This document shows, piece after piece, positions 7,795 through 17,815 of a stretch of 39,187 nt of DNA. The notes under the pieces are model-generated. The model worked only from the letters and a program-made list of their open reading frames with translations. It made no database searches and had not been told where the DNA came from. Source of the DNA: Allobosea sp. Root483D1 (lineage in GTDB: Bacteria > Pseudomonadota > Alphaproteobacteria > Rhizobiales > Beijerinckiaceae); contig NZ_LMJW01000017.1 in the NCBI RefSeq assembly GCF_001429505.1, positions 118,384-157,570 of the forward strand, written 5' to 3'. Positions within the stretch are counted from its first letter, which is position 1, and every line of letters begins with the position of its first letter. The position numbers and the translations under genes were made by a program.

Positions 7795-9537
7795 TCAGTT
7801 GCTTTTCCCGACCGGGAACCCTGCTCGCCGCGCCCCTTCGGTCAGTTTCTCTCGATCACTGGCGGTAAAATTCCGCATTGCCAGCTCGGCCGCGAAATTG
7901 TCGAAGAAGCGCGGCCGCATCTTCTGGAACTGATCGACGCTCTCGGCGCGCTCGTGCTCCAAGCCGGCACGAGCGAAGATGAGTGCGGCGACAAAATGAT
8001 AGAATGAGAACCTCGGCAGATCCACCCGCTTGATCCATTCGACGGCGAGCTGATCGTTTCCCATCATGTAGTATGCGAGGGCCATAAGCCCTGTGTAATA
8101 GCTCGCCTGGCTCGGATTTCTGGCCAGAGCGTCTTCCATCATCGCAACGCCACGTTTCCAATCGCCGGCCTGAGCAATCCGACTGCCGAACTCGGCCAAT
8201 ATCTCTGTGTCGTTCGGGTTGAACGCCAGCGCTTTCGCGCCGATCTCAAGGGCAGCGTCCGGCATCCGGCTGAAGAACAGGACCGTCATCAGTGCCTGAA
8301 GCGCTCGGGCATTGGTGCCATCGAGTTCGACCGCGCGCTCCGCGGTCTGGCGTGCCCGATCCGTTCCGAACGGCGGCGGCCCGCGTCTATTGAGCTCGAA
8401 GCGATCCTCGTCCAGGTACAAATATGCCAGCATCGCCCAGCCCGTCGAATAGGTAGGGTAATCGGCGATCGTCTTTTCCAGACAATCGCGCGTTGCGGAG
8501 TGCTCCTCGCCATCGAGCACCTTCCGGTAATGATAGAAGCGTAAGATACACAGATAGGCCTCTGCATTCCCTGCGGTCTGCGTCAAAGAATTCTGCGAAA
8601 CAGGCGCAAAGATCGCGCCATAAGGCTGCGCGACCGCTGCCGCCACCTTCGCTGCAATGTCAGCCTCGATCTCGAAACTTCCTGCTCCCCTCAGGGTTCG
8701 ATCATAAATCTGGCTCCAGACGATCCTCCAGCTCTGACGGTCAATCAGCCTGGCCGACACACGTAGCTGGTCGTTTGCGACTCGAACCCCGCCGGCGAGC
8801 AGATACCGAGGACCGGCAAACAGATCAGTGGCATTCGCCCTTTGGCCCGGAGCGTTCGGAAGGCCTCCGACGACCTTTAAATCCCTGAACCGAGCCAGCT
8901 GGGTGAGCAATTCGTCGGAAATGCCGGATGCGTAGAGCGCTCCCGGCGCCCCGGACAGGTTCGCGAACGGGAGAACCTCGATCGTGATCTCCGGACTGGG
9001 AAGCCTTTTCGGCGAGCCGATCCACACCCAAATCACGGCCAGGATGAGCACCAGCGCGATCGACAGGACAACCGCAAATCGACCGGAGCGCCGAAGTCGC
9101 GCCCAGAGCGCCTGCGCCAGCGGAACACGCATGCCCTGCGGATCGACATCGGCCTCCACCGAATGCTCGCGACCGGTCCACTGCAGTGTGGGAATATAGG
9201 TTCCCTTCGGGATGTCGATCCGGATCGGGTCTTCGCGGCCGGAGAGCAGATAATATCGCTCCAAGGCACGGCGGAGGCGCCCCGCCTCGATACGCACCAC
9301 CGGATCGTTCATCGTGTCGAAGTTATCGCCGCGACCGAAAACCTCCTTGGCGATCACATAGGCCTTGAGGCGATTGCCTCGCCCCGCCAGCGCTTCTTCG
9401 ACGACAAAGGTCAGGAAATTCCGCAGCCGCCCCGTTGCCGCGAAATCGGCACTCTTCAAGATCCGATCGACCTGTTTTCGAACCGCGTCGACGTCTACGC
9501 CGTCATGATCGCCGCGATGGGCTCCAGGGCCGCTCAT
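7795..9537 (-). CDS. Membrane-bound CadC-like regulator: N-terminal winged-helix-like domain, one TM, TolB-like and TPR C-terminus
   Basis: The 580-residue protein has three parts. Residues about 10-120 are cytoplasmic and basic, with NDPVVRIEAGRLRRALERYY and an IPKGTY turn that looks like the end of a winged helix. One membrane helix lies near residues 155-177 (VVLSIALVLILAVIWVW). The periplasmic part starts with a TolB/FlgO-like segment (VLPFANLSGAPGALYASGIS) followed by helical TPR-like repeats. This is the layout of CadC, the acid-sensing activator of lysine decarboxylase. Such proteins are often labelled adenylate cyclase, but no cyclase catalytic domain is present. GAGGGTG precedes the start. 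It is last in the decarboxylase/AspT direction after a 251-bp gap, and paralogous to 25583-27433. Confidence 0.75.
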   Translation of the reverse strand: MSGPGAHRGDHDGVDVDAVRKQVDRILKSADFAATGRLRNFLTFVVEEALAGRGNRLKAYVIAKEVFGRGDNFDTMNDPVVRIEAGRLRRALERYYLLSGREDPIRIDIPKGTYIPTLQWTGREHSVEADVDPQGMRVPLAQALWARLRRSGRFAVVLSIALVLILAVIWVWIGSPKRLPSPEITIEVLPFANLSGAPGALYASGISDELLTQLARFRDLKVVGGLPNAPGQRANATDLFAGPRYLLAGGVRVANDQLRVSARLIDRQSWRIVWSQIYDRTLRGAGSFEIEADIAAKVAAAVAQPYGAIFAPVSQNSLTQTAGNAEAYLCILRFYHYRKVLDGEEHSATRDCLEKTIADYPTYSTGWAMLAYLYLDEDRFELNRRGPPPFGTDRARQTAERAVELDGTNARALQALMTVLFFSRMPDAALEIGAKALAFNPNDTEILAEFGSRIAQAGDWKRGVAMMEDALARNPSQASYYTGLMALAYYMMGNDQLAVEWIKRVDLPRFSFYHFVAALIFARAGLEHERAESVDQFQKMRPRFFDNFAAELAMRNFTASDREKLTEGARRAGFPVGKSN

Positions 9538-9546
9538 GACGTTGCA

Positions 9547-9560
9547 CCCTCATATGAGGG
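9547..9560. promoter_or_regulatory. 14-bp perfect palindrome over the ribosome site of the CadC-like gene
   Basis: CCCTCATATGAGGG is exactly symmetrical and its left part is the Shine-Dalgarno of the gene starting at 9537. Two more short inverted repeats lie upstream in the same gap (AATAC-CTAA-GTATT at 9609-9622 and GGACTAGTCC at 9646-9655). It could be an operator, possibly autoregulatory, or an RNA hairpin hiding the ribosome site. No regulator can be assigned. Confidence 0.45.
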
Positions 9561-9788
9561 GAATAGTATTTACGACTCAGTTCGCAGACAAGCTAACGAT
9601 ATAACTCTAATACCTAAGTATTTTAACTAAATTGGATGAGTAATTGGACTAGTCCGCTTCCGAGATGCGAGTCTGGACAGGCTCGCTGTCCGCAAATGTG
9701 AACCACCGTCAACATTCTGACAATGATCAATGTCAAAGAGCAGATGGAGGTCGCTTCATTCGCAGGCGCGGATCAACCACGGGTTCGT

Positions 9789-11471
9789 TCAGATCGACAT
9801 CAGAGCCACAAGAACGGGCCCCCAGGCCGTCAGCAGGATATTACCGATCGCATAGGGCACCGTATAGCCAAGTGCCGGGATACTGCTCTGCGCCTCGTCC
9901 TGAACGGCCCGCAACGCGGCAGTGATCGTGCCAGCTCCGGCGCAGGCGCCCAATACGATGAGTGGATCCATCTTCAGGACGTATCGGCCGAACAGGATGC
10001 CGATCGTGTGCGGCAGCAGCGCGGAAACCAGGCCGACCGCGACGAGACTGAGCCCGGTCGTGCTCAGCCCCGACACGAAGCTCGGACCGGCGCCCAGGCC
10101 GACGATACCGATGAACATGCATAAGCCGAGCGTATCGAAGATCCAGATCGCCGGCTCGGGAATGCGGCCGAAATAGGGATAGGCCGACCTCAGCCACCCG
10201 AAGACGAGGCCCATGACCAGGGCCCCACCGCTGGCGGTCAGCGTCAGCGGCACGCTACCGACGACCACCGTCAGCAGGCCGACGAGCCCACCGAGGAAGA
10301 TGCCGAAGCCGACGAAGACCATGTCGGTCGCCGACGTACGCCGATCGGGATAGCCCAGTTCAGCCGCAGCCCGCTCGACGCTCGGCAGCGGACCGACGAT
10401 CGAAAGCACATCTCCACGATTGACCCTGCTTTCGGCGCCGATCGGCATGTCGACGCCCGAGCGCATCAACTTCGACAGAAAGACGCCGCGGGCGAATTGC
10501 GCTTTCGCCAGCTCGGCCAGCGATCGCCCATCCAGCGCGCGATTGCTCAGGACCACGTCGAGTGACTCGATCGGTATGTCGAGGAGAGCCGGATCGCTGA
10601 CCTCCATACCGATCGTGTCGCCGCGATCGGTATGGATTTCCTGCCGTGCCATCACGGCGATGACGTCGTCTTGACGAAGGACCAGGTCGGGCGCCGGCTC
10701 GAGCAGCGCTTCTCCGCGGCGAATGCGCAGGATGTAGGCCCGCGCCGCCTTGGGCAGGGCCTCGAGCTCGGCGACCGTTCGCTCGAAGAGCTCGCTGTTG
10801 GCAATGCGATAGGCCCGGACATCGAACCCCCTTGCGGCTGAGACCACGCCCTCTTTCTCGGCCGCCGCCGCCGTCGACTGCGAACGCATGGCCGCGATCG
10901 TCTTCAAGTCGACGCCCATCAGTTTGGGCCCGATCTTGGGAAGGAACCAAACCAGCGAGGCTGTGCCGACGAGATAGGTGACGGCATAGGCCACCGGGAT
11001 ATTGTTGATGAGTGCTGTCCGCTCCGCCTCCGGCAAGGGTAGACGCTGGATCGCCTCGCCCGCCGTGCCGATCACCGTCGATTCCGAGAAAGCCCCGGCA
11101 AGCAGACCGGCGGCGGTGCCGATATCGTAGCTGAGCAACTTGGCGAACAGCAGCGCCGTCAGCAGGCAGGTCACGCAGAGGACCACCGTGAGCGCCACCT
11201 GCGGCAGGGCGTCACGCTTCAGGGCGCGGAAGAATTGCGGCCCGACCTTGTAGCCGGTGGTGAAGAGAAAAAGGTCGAAAAAGACCGTCTTGACCTGTGG
11301 CGAGACCTTGATGTCGAGCTGTCCGATCAGAACGCCCGCCAGCAGGCAGCCGACGACGATGCCGAGGCTGAAGCTGCCGAACTTCAGCCGGCCGATCAGG
11401 AAGCCTATGGCGATGGTGAGGAAGATCGCGAGTTCCGGGCTCTCGCGCAGCGCGTTCGCGACATAGCTCAT
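9789..11471 (-). CDS. AspT-family antiporter (aspartate:alanine exchanger type), copy 1
   Basis: The 560-residue membrane protein has the AspT/YidE/YbjL layout: about five helices, a large cytoplasmic insert of two TrkA-C-like domains (residues about 205-375, with RRGEALLEPAPDLVLRQDDV and VNRGDVLSIVGP), then about five helices with repeated GACAGAGTITAAL and ALGYTVPYAIGNILLT signatures. Family knowledge: AspT swaps external aspartate for internal alanine, and together with aspartate decarboxylation this generates proton motive force and removes a cytoplasmic proton. It lies 99 bp after the aspartate decarboxylase gene on the same strand. The copy at 13243-14934 is clearly paralogous but not near-identical, so the two may have different substrates. 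Confidence 0.88.
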   Translation of the reverse strand: MSYVANALRESPELAIFLTIAIGFLIGRLKFGSFSLGIVVGCLLAGVLIGQLDIKVSPQVKTVFFDLFLFTTGYKVGPQFFRALKRDALPQVALTVVLCVTCLLTALLFAKLLSYDIGTAAGLLAGAFSESTVIGTAGEAIQRLPLPEAERTALINNIPVAYAVTYLVGTASLVWFLPKIGPKLMGVDLKTIAAMRSQSTAAAAEKEGVVSAARGFDVRAYRIANSELFERTVAELEALPKAARAYILRIRRGEALLEPAPDLVLRQDDVIAVMARQEIHTDRGDTIGMEVSDPALLDIPIESLDVVLSNRALDGRSLAELAKAQFARGVFLSKLMRSGVDMPIGAESRVNRGDVLSIVGPLPSVERAAAELGYPDRRTSATDMVFVGFGIFLGGLVGLLTVVVGSVPLTLTASGGALVMGLVFGWLRSAYPYFGRIPEPAIWIFDTLGLCMFIGIVGLGAGPSFVSGLSTTGLSLVAVGLVSALLPHTIGILFGRYVLKMDPLIVLGACAGAGTITAALRAVQDEAQSSIPALGYTVPYAIGNILLTAWGPVLVALMSI

Positions 11472-11570
11472 GGGCCGCCTTCACGAGGCACGAAAACCAC
11501 GGATCGGGCCGATCCCCGATCCGCCAGATTGTCTGGGCGGCTTGCCACCGAACCGCCCGGGCCAGATCAC

Positions 11571-13193
11571 TTATTTGCCTGGTGCCTGCTTTCCGGCCTT
11601 GTAGGCCTCGAAAGCCTGGCGATAGCCGCGCGCGACGGCACGCGTCGCCCGGCCGATCTGGCCATAGACCTCGTCATCGAGATTGGCGAAGGAGACGCGG
11701 ACCGACCAGTCCGGCGCATGGAAGCCGCCACCGTTGAGCAGGACGATGCCGTGGTCCTCCGCCAGGCGGAAGACGATATCGAGCGGGTGGACGTGCTCCT
11801 TCATGTAAGCGACCACCTCGGGGCCGACATATTTGTTGGCCCAGAACTCGAAATCGACGAGGCCATAATAGCGGTCGTGCAGCGCGTTCTCCGGAACCTC
11901 GATGCCGAGCCCTTCGATCATCTTCTGCGCCCGGTTGTTGACGATCTCCATGCAGGTCTTCTGGTAGAGCTTGGCCTCGTCCATCATCTCCGACAGCGAG
12001 AACAGCGACATCATCACCTGCTGCGGCAAAGAGAGGCCGGCGGTGTGATTGAGCGCGATGTCGCGGCTGTCGGCGACAATGCGGTCGATCAGCTTCATCT
12101 CGCGTGGCTTCAGCGTCAGCGGGCCGTAGCGCGTGTCGAGCGCCGCCAGGATCTTGTCCGGGTGGTTCGCGATCGCCTTGTCGAAGATGTTCTCGCGATG
12201 GATCGCGATGACGCCGAGGCGCCAGCCCGTGCAGCCGAAGTACTTGGAGTAGGAGTAGACGCCGATCGTGTTCTTTGGCAGCGCCCCGAGCAGGCCGCGG
12301 AAGCCCTTCACGAAGGTCCCGTAGACATCGTCGGTCAGCAGCAGGAGGTCGGGGCGCTTCGTCTGGACCAGCGCGACGATCTTGCCGATGGTCTCCTGGC
12401 TCAAAGCGACCGCATAGGGGTTGCCGGGATTGACGACGAAGAACGCCTTGACCTTCGGGTCCTCGAGCTTCTTCAGCTCCTCATCGGTGAACTGGAAGCG
12501 GTTTTCCTGCGGCGCCGCGATGCTGATGACGTTGAGGCCGTAATCCTCGAGATGCGGCATTTCGAGATAGGGCGTGAAGATCGGCGTCGCCAGCGCGATG
12601 GTGTCGCCGGCATTCAGCAGCCTGTTGGCCTTCAGCGACTTGAAGATGTAGCACATCGCCGCCGTGCCGCCCTCGACCGCGTAAAGGTCGAACTGCCCGG
12701 ACGGGCGCGGCTCGCCGCACATCGCCCACATCAGATATTCGTGCACGATGCGCTCATTGTGGACGAGCATGCGATCCGGCACCGGGTAGTTGTCGCCGAT
12801 GATCGAGTCGACCAGCTCGTGGACGAACGCATCGGGCTTGAAGTCGAACTTCTTGACCGCGAAAGCGACCATCTTGCTGAGGAAGGTCGCGCCGGGCGAA
12901 TCCTTGTGCTCTGCCAGCCAGGCCTCCAGCCGGCCGGCGATGCCGTCGGCCTTGGGCATGCCGCCGATGCCGGCGGGCTTGTTCATGACGCGGCGGCTCT
13001 CTGTGATCGCGAACTGGCCGAGCAGGAAGAAGCCTTCGCGCGGCGTCATCGCTACCCAGTTCGGATTGCCGCGCCCAGCATTGAGCAGCGCGATCGAGGA
13101 GGTCTGGGCAGTCAGCTTGGCGAGGCGGATCAGCTCGTCCTTGATCTCGAAGGGGCTGAGTTTCTCGAAGCTGCGCAGAGTGACGGGATCCAT
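11571..13193 (-). CDS. asdA: Aspartate 4-decarboxylase (bifunctional aspartate aminotransferase type), PLP-dependent
   Basis: The 540-residue enzyme belongs to fold type I PLP proteins. It carries the N-terminal GRGNPNW motif typical of aspartate beta-decarboxylases, the cofactor region AVEGGTAAMCY, NPGNPYAVALS and the Schiff-base lysine in YSYSKYFG (about Lys317). Reaction: L-aspartate to L-alanine plus CO2, consuming one proton. Length matches the family (about 530-545). The frame is open to 13223, but ATG 13193 has GGAGAA 7 nt upstream. It is flanked on both sides by AspT-type antiporters, the known partner of this enzyme in the aspartate/alanine proton-motive cycle, so the substrate assignment is well supported. 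It is named asdA or aspD in different organisms. Confidence 0.92.
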   Translation of the reverse strand: MDPVTLRSFEKLSPFEIKDELIRLAKLTAQTSSIALLNAGRGNPNWVAMTPREGFFLLGQFAITESRRVMNKPAGIGGMPKADGIAGRLEAWLAEHKDSPGATFLSKMVAFAVKKFDFKPDAFVHELVDSIIGDNYPVPDRMLVHNERIVHEYLMWAMCGEPRPSGQFDLYAVEGGTAAMCYIFKSLKANRLLNAGDTIALATPIFTPYLEMPHLEDYGLNVISIAAPQENRFQFTDEELKKLEDPKVKAFFVVNPGNPYAVALSQETIGKIVALVQTKRPDLLLLTDDVYGTFVKGFRGLLGALPKNTIGVYSYSKYFGCTGWRLGVIAIHRENIFDKAIANHPDKILAALDTRYGPLTLKPREMKLIDRIVADSRDIALNHTAGLSLPQQVMMSLFSLSEMMDEAKLYQKTCMEIVNNRAQKMIEGLGIEVPENALHDRYYGLVDFEFWANKYVGPEVVAYMKEHVHPLDIVFRLAEDHGIVLLNGGGFHAPDWSVRVSFANLDDEVYGQIGRATRAVARGYRQAFEAYKAGKQAPGK

Positions 13194-13242
13194 GACAGTT
13201 CTCCGAAATTCGCGTCGTTTCAAAGAGTTATAACGTTGTCGG

Positions 13243-14934
13243 CTAGGTCATGAGCAGGATGATCACCATGCCCCAGATCGTGAGCAGCGTGTTTCCGACG
13301 GCATAGGTCACGGTGTAGCCGAGAGCTGGGACCTGGCTGCCAGCGGTCTCGCAGATCATGCCGAGCGCGGCTGTCGTGGTCCGGGCGCCGGCGCAGGCGC
13401 CGAGCAGGATCGCCGGGTCGAAGCGGAAGATGTACTTGCCGGCGAACATCGCCAGGATCAGCGGTATCGCCGTGGCGACCGCGCCCCAGAGGAAGAGACC
13501 GACGCCCTGGGTCTGGAGGCCCTTGACGAAGCCCGGCCCGGCCGAGATGCCGACGACCGCAATGAACATGTTGAGGCCGACCGAATTCATGAACCAGACG
13601 GTCGAACTCGGGATGCGGCCAAAGATCGGGCGCACCGAACGCAGCCAGCCGAAGACCAGGCCGGAGATCAGCGCTCCGCCTGCCGTCGACAGCGTCAGCG
13701 GAACGCCCGACACCTTGAAGACGATCGCACCGATGAGGGCGCCAAGCACGATGGCGCCGCCGATGAAGGCTACATCCGCCACATCGCTCGGGCGATCGGC
13801 ATGCCCCAGGGCCTTGGAGACCGCGGCAATGTCCTGGCTGCGACCGACGACGGTGAGGATGTCGCCGCGGTGGATCATCGTCTCCGGCAGGATCGGGATG
13901 CTGACCGCAGTCGCGCCACGGACGATCTTGCGGAGGAAGACGCCGCGCGCCGTCGGCAAATGCGACAGCTGGGTCAACGTCTTGCCGTCGACATCCTTGC
14001 TGGTGACGTAGATGTCGATGCCCTCGGCCTTCAGGTCGAGCAGCTCGGGATCCTCGATTTCATCGGCGTTCTGGCCGATCAGGGTGACGAGGGTCTCACG
14101 CGGCCCGGCCAGTGCGATGACGTCGCCCTCCTGCAGGACCGTGTCGGCGGTTGCGTCTTCGATGGCACCGTTGCGGCGGATGCGCTCGACGAAGACGCGG
14201 GCGTCGGGCACCAACGCCTCGGCCTCCGCAGCGCGCATGCCGGCTACCTTCGCGCCGGGGCGCAGGCGGAAGGCTCGCAGTTCGAAGCGGCGCCAGGCGG
14301 AGCCCGGCCCGCCGATCTCCTTGGCGCCGCCGAGCCTGGCTTCATAGTCCTTGCAGGCTTGGCGCAGGTCGATGCCGAGCAGCTTGGGGCCAAGCTGCGC
14401 GAGCACGATCGCGGAGCCGACCGTGCCAAAGATATAGGTCACGGCGTAAGCCACCGGCATAGCGTCGAGATATTCCTTGGTCTGTTCTGCCGAGAGCCCG
14501 AGCCGGTTGATCGCGTCGGTTGCCAGGCCCATCGAGGCGGAAATCGTCTGGGATCCCGCATAGAGGCCGGCGGCATAGCCTGGATGATAACCCGCGACCT
14601 TGGCGACCACGACGGCGCTGGCGAGGCAGAAGACGCAAACCAGCGCCGCGAACACGGCTTGCGGAGCGCCGTCCTTGGCGATGCCGCGCACGAATTGTGG
14701 CCCGACGCCGTAGCCGACTGCGAACAGGAACATCAGGAAGAAGGTCGACTTGACGTTGGAGGAGATCGTGATGCCGAGCTGACCTATGATCACCGCGGCG
14801 ATGAGCGTCGACGTCACGGCGCCGAGGCTGAAGCCCTTATAGGCGAAGCCGCCGACGTAATAACCGATGGCGAGCGACAGGAAGAGCGCGATCTCCGGAT
14901 AGGTGCGCAGCGTGCTGACGAACCAGTCGAACAT
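13243..14934 (-). CDS. AspT-family antiporter (aspartate:alanine exchanger type), copy 2
   Basis: This 563-residue membrane protein has the same design as copy 1: N-terminal helices ([30 protein letters not shown]), a central pair of TrkA-C-like domains ([24 protein letters not shown]) and C-terminal helices with [15 protein letters not shown] and [23 protein letters not shown] precedes the ATG by 6 nt. It is located 40 bp after the Orn/Lys/Arg decarboxylase and 49 bp before the aspartate decarboxylase. It could serve either enzyme. No APC-type arginine/agmatine or lysine/cadaverine exchanger is present, so one of the two AspT proteins may have taken that role; this is inference. Confidence 0.88.
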   Translation of the reverse strand: MFDWFVSTLRTYPEIALFLSLAIGYYVGGFAYKGFSLGAVTSTLIAAVIIGQLGITISSNVKSTFFLMFLFAVGYGVGPQFVRGIAKDGAPQAVFAALVCVFCLASAVVVAKVAGYHPGYAAGLYAGSQTISASMGLATDAINRLGLSAEQTKEYLDAMPVAYAVTYIFGTVGSAIVLAQLGPKLLGIDLRQACKDYEARLGGAKEIGGPGSAWRRFELRAFRLRPGAKVAGMRAAEAEALVPDARVFVERIRRNGAIEDATADTVLQEGDVIALAGPRETLVTLIGQNADEIEDPELLDLKAEGIDIYVTSKDVDGKTLTQLSHLPTARGVFLRKIVRGATAVSIPILPETMIHRGDILTVVGRSQDIAAVSKALGHADRPSDVADVAFIGGAIVLGALIGAIVFKVSGVPLTLSTAGGALISGLVFGWLRSVRPIFGRIPSSTVWFMNSVGLNMFIAVVGISAGPGFVKGLQTQGVGLFLWGAVATAIPLILAMFAGKYIFRFDPAILLGACAGARTTTAALGMICETAGSQVPALGYTVTYAVGNTLLTIWGMVIILLMT

Positions 14935-14974
14935 GACGATCCCTCATTTTCAGTGTTCAGGACCTGAGCGCTGG

Positions 14975-17737
14975 CTATGCCGCCTGCGACTTCTTTCGGC
15001 CGTTGCCCGTAACGTGGCTTTTCTTGCTGATGAGCGCGTCCGGCTTCAGCAATTTGAGACCCTTTGCCTTCTCGTAGCCGTGGATTTCCTTCACATCGAG
15101 CTTGCGCATGAAGGTGATCGTTTCGTGCGTCACCACCTGTCCCGGCACCAGGATGGGGAAGCCGGGCGGATAGGGGATCACGAAGCTCGCCGAGATCAGC
15201 GCCGGTCCCTTGTCGATCCGGCGATCACAGTCCGGGCTGTCGATGCGTAGATACTCACATTGCTTTTCGGCATAGGCGGCGAAGAAAGCGCTTCGGATAT
15301 CGCCTTCTGGCGTCGTCTCGCCGGCATCGCCACGGAAAGCATCGTGGAAATGGCTGAAGTCAGGCAGATCGGGCACTTCATTCATCAGGCTGTGCACACG
15401 GGCCGCGAAGGCCTTTTGCTCCGCCTCGCCGCCGCGCTGCAGCCTCGCCTCGATCTCGTTGCTGATCTTGAGCAGGACGCTGATCAGCAGCGCGACGTCG
15501 CTGCGCGTATTGTTGATGTTCGACTGCAGCAGGACCGAGTTTCGCGAGGTCTTGTTGACCTGGATGTTGTACTGGGCGGCGAGCAGCCCCTTGAAGCTCG
15601 TGCCATCGAAGCCCGCGGTGCCGCAGACCAGGGTCATGCGGGTCGGGTCGAGGCAGAACTCGTCCTCCCGCATGCTGCGGAGCTGATCGTCCCAGCGTGT
15701 GTCGGGCGCGAGGAAGTCGACGAAGCCGCTGCTGCGGTATTCCTTCGGCACCATCCCGTCAGCGCCGACGATCCGGAAATATTTCGAGATGAGCGGGTGG
15801 ATCGCGACCTCGCGCCGGATGTCGAGCGCCACCTCGATCGCGTTCATGACCAGGCCGTAGCCCTCGAGCTCCATCTGGCGCCGGGCGACGTCGAGGCTGG
15901 CAATGAGCTGCTGGTTCGGGCTCGTCGAGGCATGGGTGAACACCGCCTCGTGGAACTGCGCTTCGACCTTGTTGAAGTCGACGTCCTTGACCAGGACCAT
16001 CGAGCCCTGCCGGATCGCCGACATCGACTTATGGGTGGAGTTGGTCTGGTAGACGCGCAGGCGCACCGCGCGCGGATCCGGCACGAGGCGGGTATCCAGC
16101 AACTTGTCGATCGACGGTTTGCCGCCGAGTTCCTTGCGCTGCCGCTCATATTGGACGACCGAAGCGGGGTCGCGGAGCCAGGCCTCGATATCGGCGGCCG
16201 CCCCCATTGCGGTCCGTGGCCGCAGGAAGGGCGACCAGCGCGCGAAGCCGAACCAGGCCTCGTCCCACAGGAAGATCAGGTCGGGCTTGATGGCGAGGCA
16301 TTCCTCCATCACACGCCGAGTGTTGTAGATGTGACCGTCGAAGGTGCAGTTGGTCAGATCGACCATCTTGACGCGGTCGAGCCGGCCTTCCGCCTCGAGA
16401 TCGAGTAGCGCCTTCTTGATCGTGCGCAGCGGCACGGCGCCATACATCGAGAATTCCACCATCGGGAACGCCTCGACGTAGAACGGCTGGGCCCCGCTCA
16501 GCACCAGCCCGTAATGGTGCGATTTGTGGCAGTTGCGGTCGAGAATCACGATGTCGCCGGGCGCGATCAGCGCCTGCAGCACCATCTTGTTCGAGGTGCT
16601 GGTGCCATTGGTGACGAAGAACACATGCTCGGCGCCGAAGGCACGCGCCGCCATCTCCTGCGACCGCTTGATGTTGCCGGTCGGCTCCAGCAGGCTGTCG
16701 AGGCCGCCGGTGGTGGCGCTGCTTTCCGCCAGGAAGAGATTGATGCCGTAGAACTGCCCCATGTCGCGGATCCAGGGCGAGCGGAACACCGATTTGCCGC
16801 GCGCGATCGGCAGCGCGTGGAAGGTGGCGATCGGCCTCTGCGCATAGAGCTTCAGATTGTCGAAGAAAGGCGTCTCGAAGCGGGCCTTGATGCCTTCCAG
16901 CACCGAAAGATGCAGCTCGAGCGGCTCCTCGATCTGGTACATCACGCGACGGATCATCGCGGCTCGCGGGTCGCCGGCAAGCTTCTCGACGCGTCGATCC
17001 GAGAGCAGGTAGATGTCGAGTTCCGGCCGGATTGCCTTCAGACCTGCCGCCAGTCGCAAAGCCAGATCGGCTTCGTCGACCTTGTCGAGCAGGGGCTGCT
17101 GCGCCGCGAGCACGCTGCGCAGAACGGGCGCATCATGGGCCGAGCGCAAGGCAAAGCCTTCATAGATGGCGACAGCGGCAATGTCCGGGTTCAGCACAGC
17201 TGCGCAAATCGCGTCCTCGAGGCTGCCGACCAGGATCGCCTCGTAGACGAAGGTATCCTCGGCGCGGCGCAGCCGGCGGAATTCAGCGGCCATGCTCGGC
17301 CAGCGCCCGGCCGGAGCTGGCGTCACGGTCAGCATCTCGAAATAGGGGCGGTGGACGGCGCCCTCCCCGAGCGTCGCCGGCAAGACATCGACCGGCTCTG
17401 CGAGAGACAGATCGACCGCCTGCCACTCCTTGGAGTCATGCTTGTAGTTGCCGGTGATGATCGCGAGCGATATCCGCTTGGCGAGAGCAAGGAAGCCGTT
17501 TGCGTCTTCGTTCTTCAGCCGCTCGCGCAACGCGGCGATCAGTTCGCCGCCCGGAAATGCGTGGAACTCCTCCATCGCACCGAGCTCGTCCAGCGCGGCT
17601 CCCACGGCCTGCTTCGGCTGCGCTCCCTTCGCCCAGAACCGCGCGATCGCATGCAGATCGCGCCAGCGATCAGTGCGGCCCGAAGGGGCCGAGAAAAAGT
17701 GATCGATGGAGCGCGCGTCCTCGAGGGTGGAGGCCAT
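14975..17737 (-). CDS. Orn/Lys/Arg decarboxylase, fold-type-I PLP enzyme
   Basis: At 920 residues it is longer than the usual inducible decarboxylases (about 710-755). The extra length is N-terminal, ahead of a receiver-like wing (residues about 130-260). The core has FVTNGTSTSNKMV, the aspartate of IFLWDEAWFGFA and the Schiff-base lysine in STHKSMSAIRQGS (about Lys570), all characteristic of the family. The C-terminal domain follows. It removes the carboxyl group of a basic amino acid, using a cytoplasmic proton and giving a polyamine or agmatine. Which substrate is used cannot be read. AAGGAAAGGG precedes the start. It heads a five-gene leftward operon with AspT and aspartate decarboxylase, which points to acid resistance rather than polyamine biosynthesis. 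Confidence 0.9.
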   Translation of the reverse strand: MASTLEDARSIDHFFSAPSGRTDRWRDLHAIARFWAKGAQPKQAVGAALDELGAMEEFHAFPGGELIAALRERLKNEDANGFLALAKRISLAIITGNYKHDSKEWQAVDLSLAEPVDVLPATLGEGAVHRPYFEMLTVTPAPAGRWPSMAAEFRRLRRAEDTFVYEAILVGSLEDAICAAVLNPDIAAVAIYEGFALRSAHDAPVLRSVLAAQQPLLDKVDEADLALRLAAGLKAIRPELDIYLLSDRRVEKLAGDPRAAMIRRVMYQIEEPLELHLSVLEGIKARFETPFFDNLKLYAQRPIATFHALPIARGKSVFRSPWIRDMGQFYGINLFLAESSATTGGLDSLLEPTGNIKRSQEMAARAFGAEHVFFVTNGTSTSNKMVLQALIAPGDIVILDRNCHKSHHYGLVLSGAQPFYVEAFPMVEFSMYGAVPLRTIKKALLDLEAEGRLDRVKMVDLTNCTFDGHIYNTRRVMEECLAIKPDLIFLWDEAWFGFARWSPFLRPRTAMGAAADIEAWLRDPASVVQYERQRKELGGKPSIDKLLDTRLVPDPRAVRLRVYQTNSTHKSMSAIRQGSMVLVKDVDFNKVEAQFHEAVFTHASTSPNQQLIASLDVARRQMELEGYGLVMNAIEVALDIRREVAIHPLISKYFRIVGADGMVPKEYRSSGFVDFLAPDTRWDDQLRSMREDEFCLDPTRMTLVCGTAGFDGTSFKGLLAAQYNIQVNKTSRNSVLLQSNINNTRSDVALLISVLLKISNEIEARLQRGGEAEQKAFAARVHSLMNEVPDLPDFSHFHDAFRGDAGETTPEGDIRSAFFAAYAEKQCEYLRIDSPDCDRRIDKGPALISASFVIPYPPGFPILVPGQVVTHETITFMRKLDVKEIHGYEKAKGLKLLKPDALISKKSHVTGNGRKKSQAA

Positions 17738-17792
17738 TTCGAGCCCTTTCCTTGACCGCCAAAACTGCGAGCCACAGCCGCATCGCGTCGAG

Positions 17793-17815
17793 AGAGGTGC
17801 CCCAACACCTGGGCC
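17793..17815. promoter_or_regulatory. Inverted repeat in the leader of the decarboxylase operon
   Basis: AGGTG at 17795-17799 and CACCT at 17806-17810 flank a six-base loop, with GAG/CTC-type pairing possible outside. It lies about 60 bp upstream of the decarboxylase start and would be in its 5' leader. Operator or RNA hairpin are both possible. No promoter could be assigned with confidence in 17738-18022. Confidence 0.3.

Noticed and set aside
7795..9537. Adenylate cyclase annotation
   Set aside because: The usual database label for this architecture, but no cyclase catalytic domain is present in this protein or in the one at 25583-27433.
11235..13253. A 672-codon open frame on the plus strand
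   Set aside because: It is the antisense shadow of the aspartate decarboxylase and the start of AspT copy 1, whose motifs are unambiguous.
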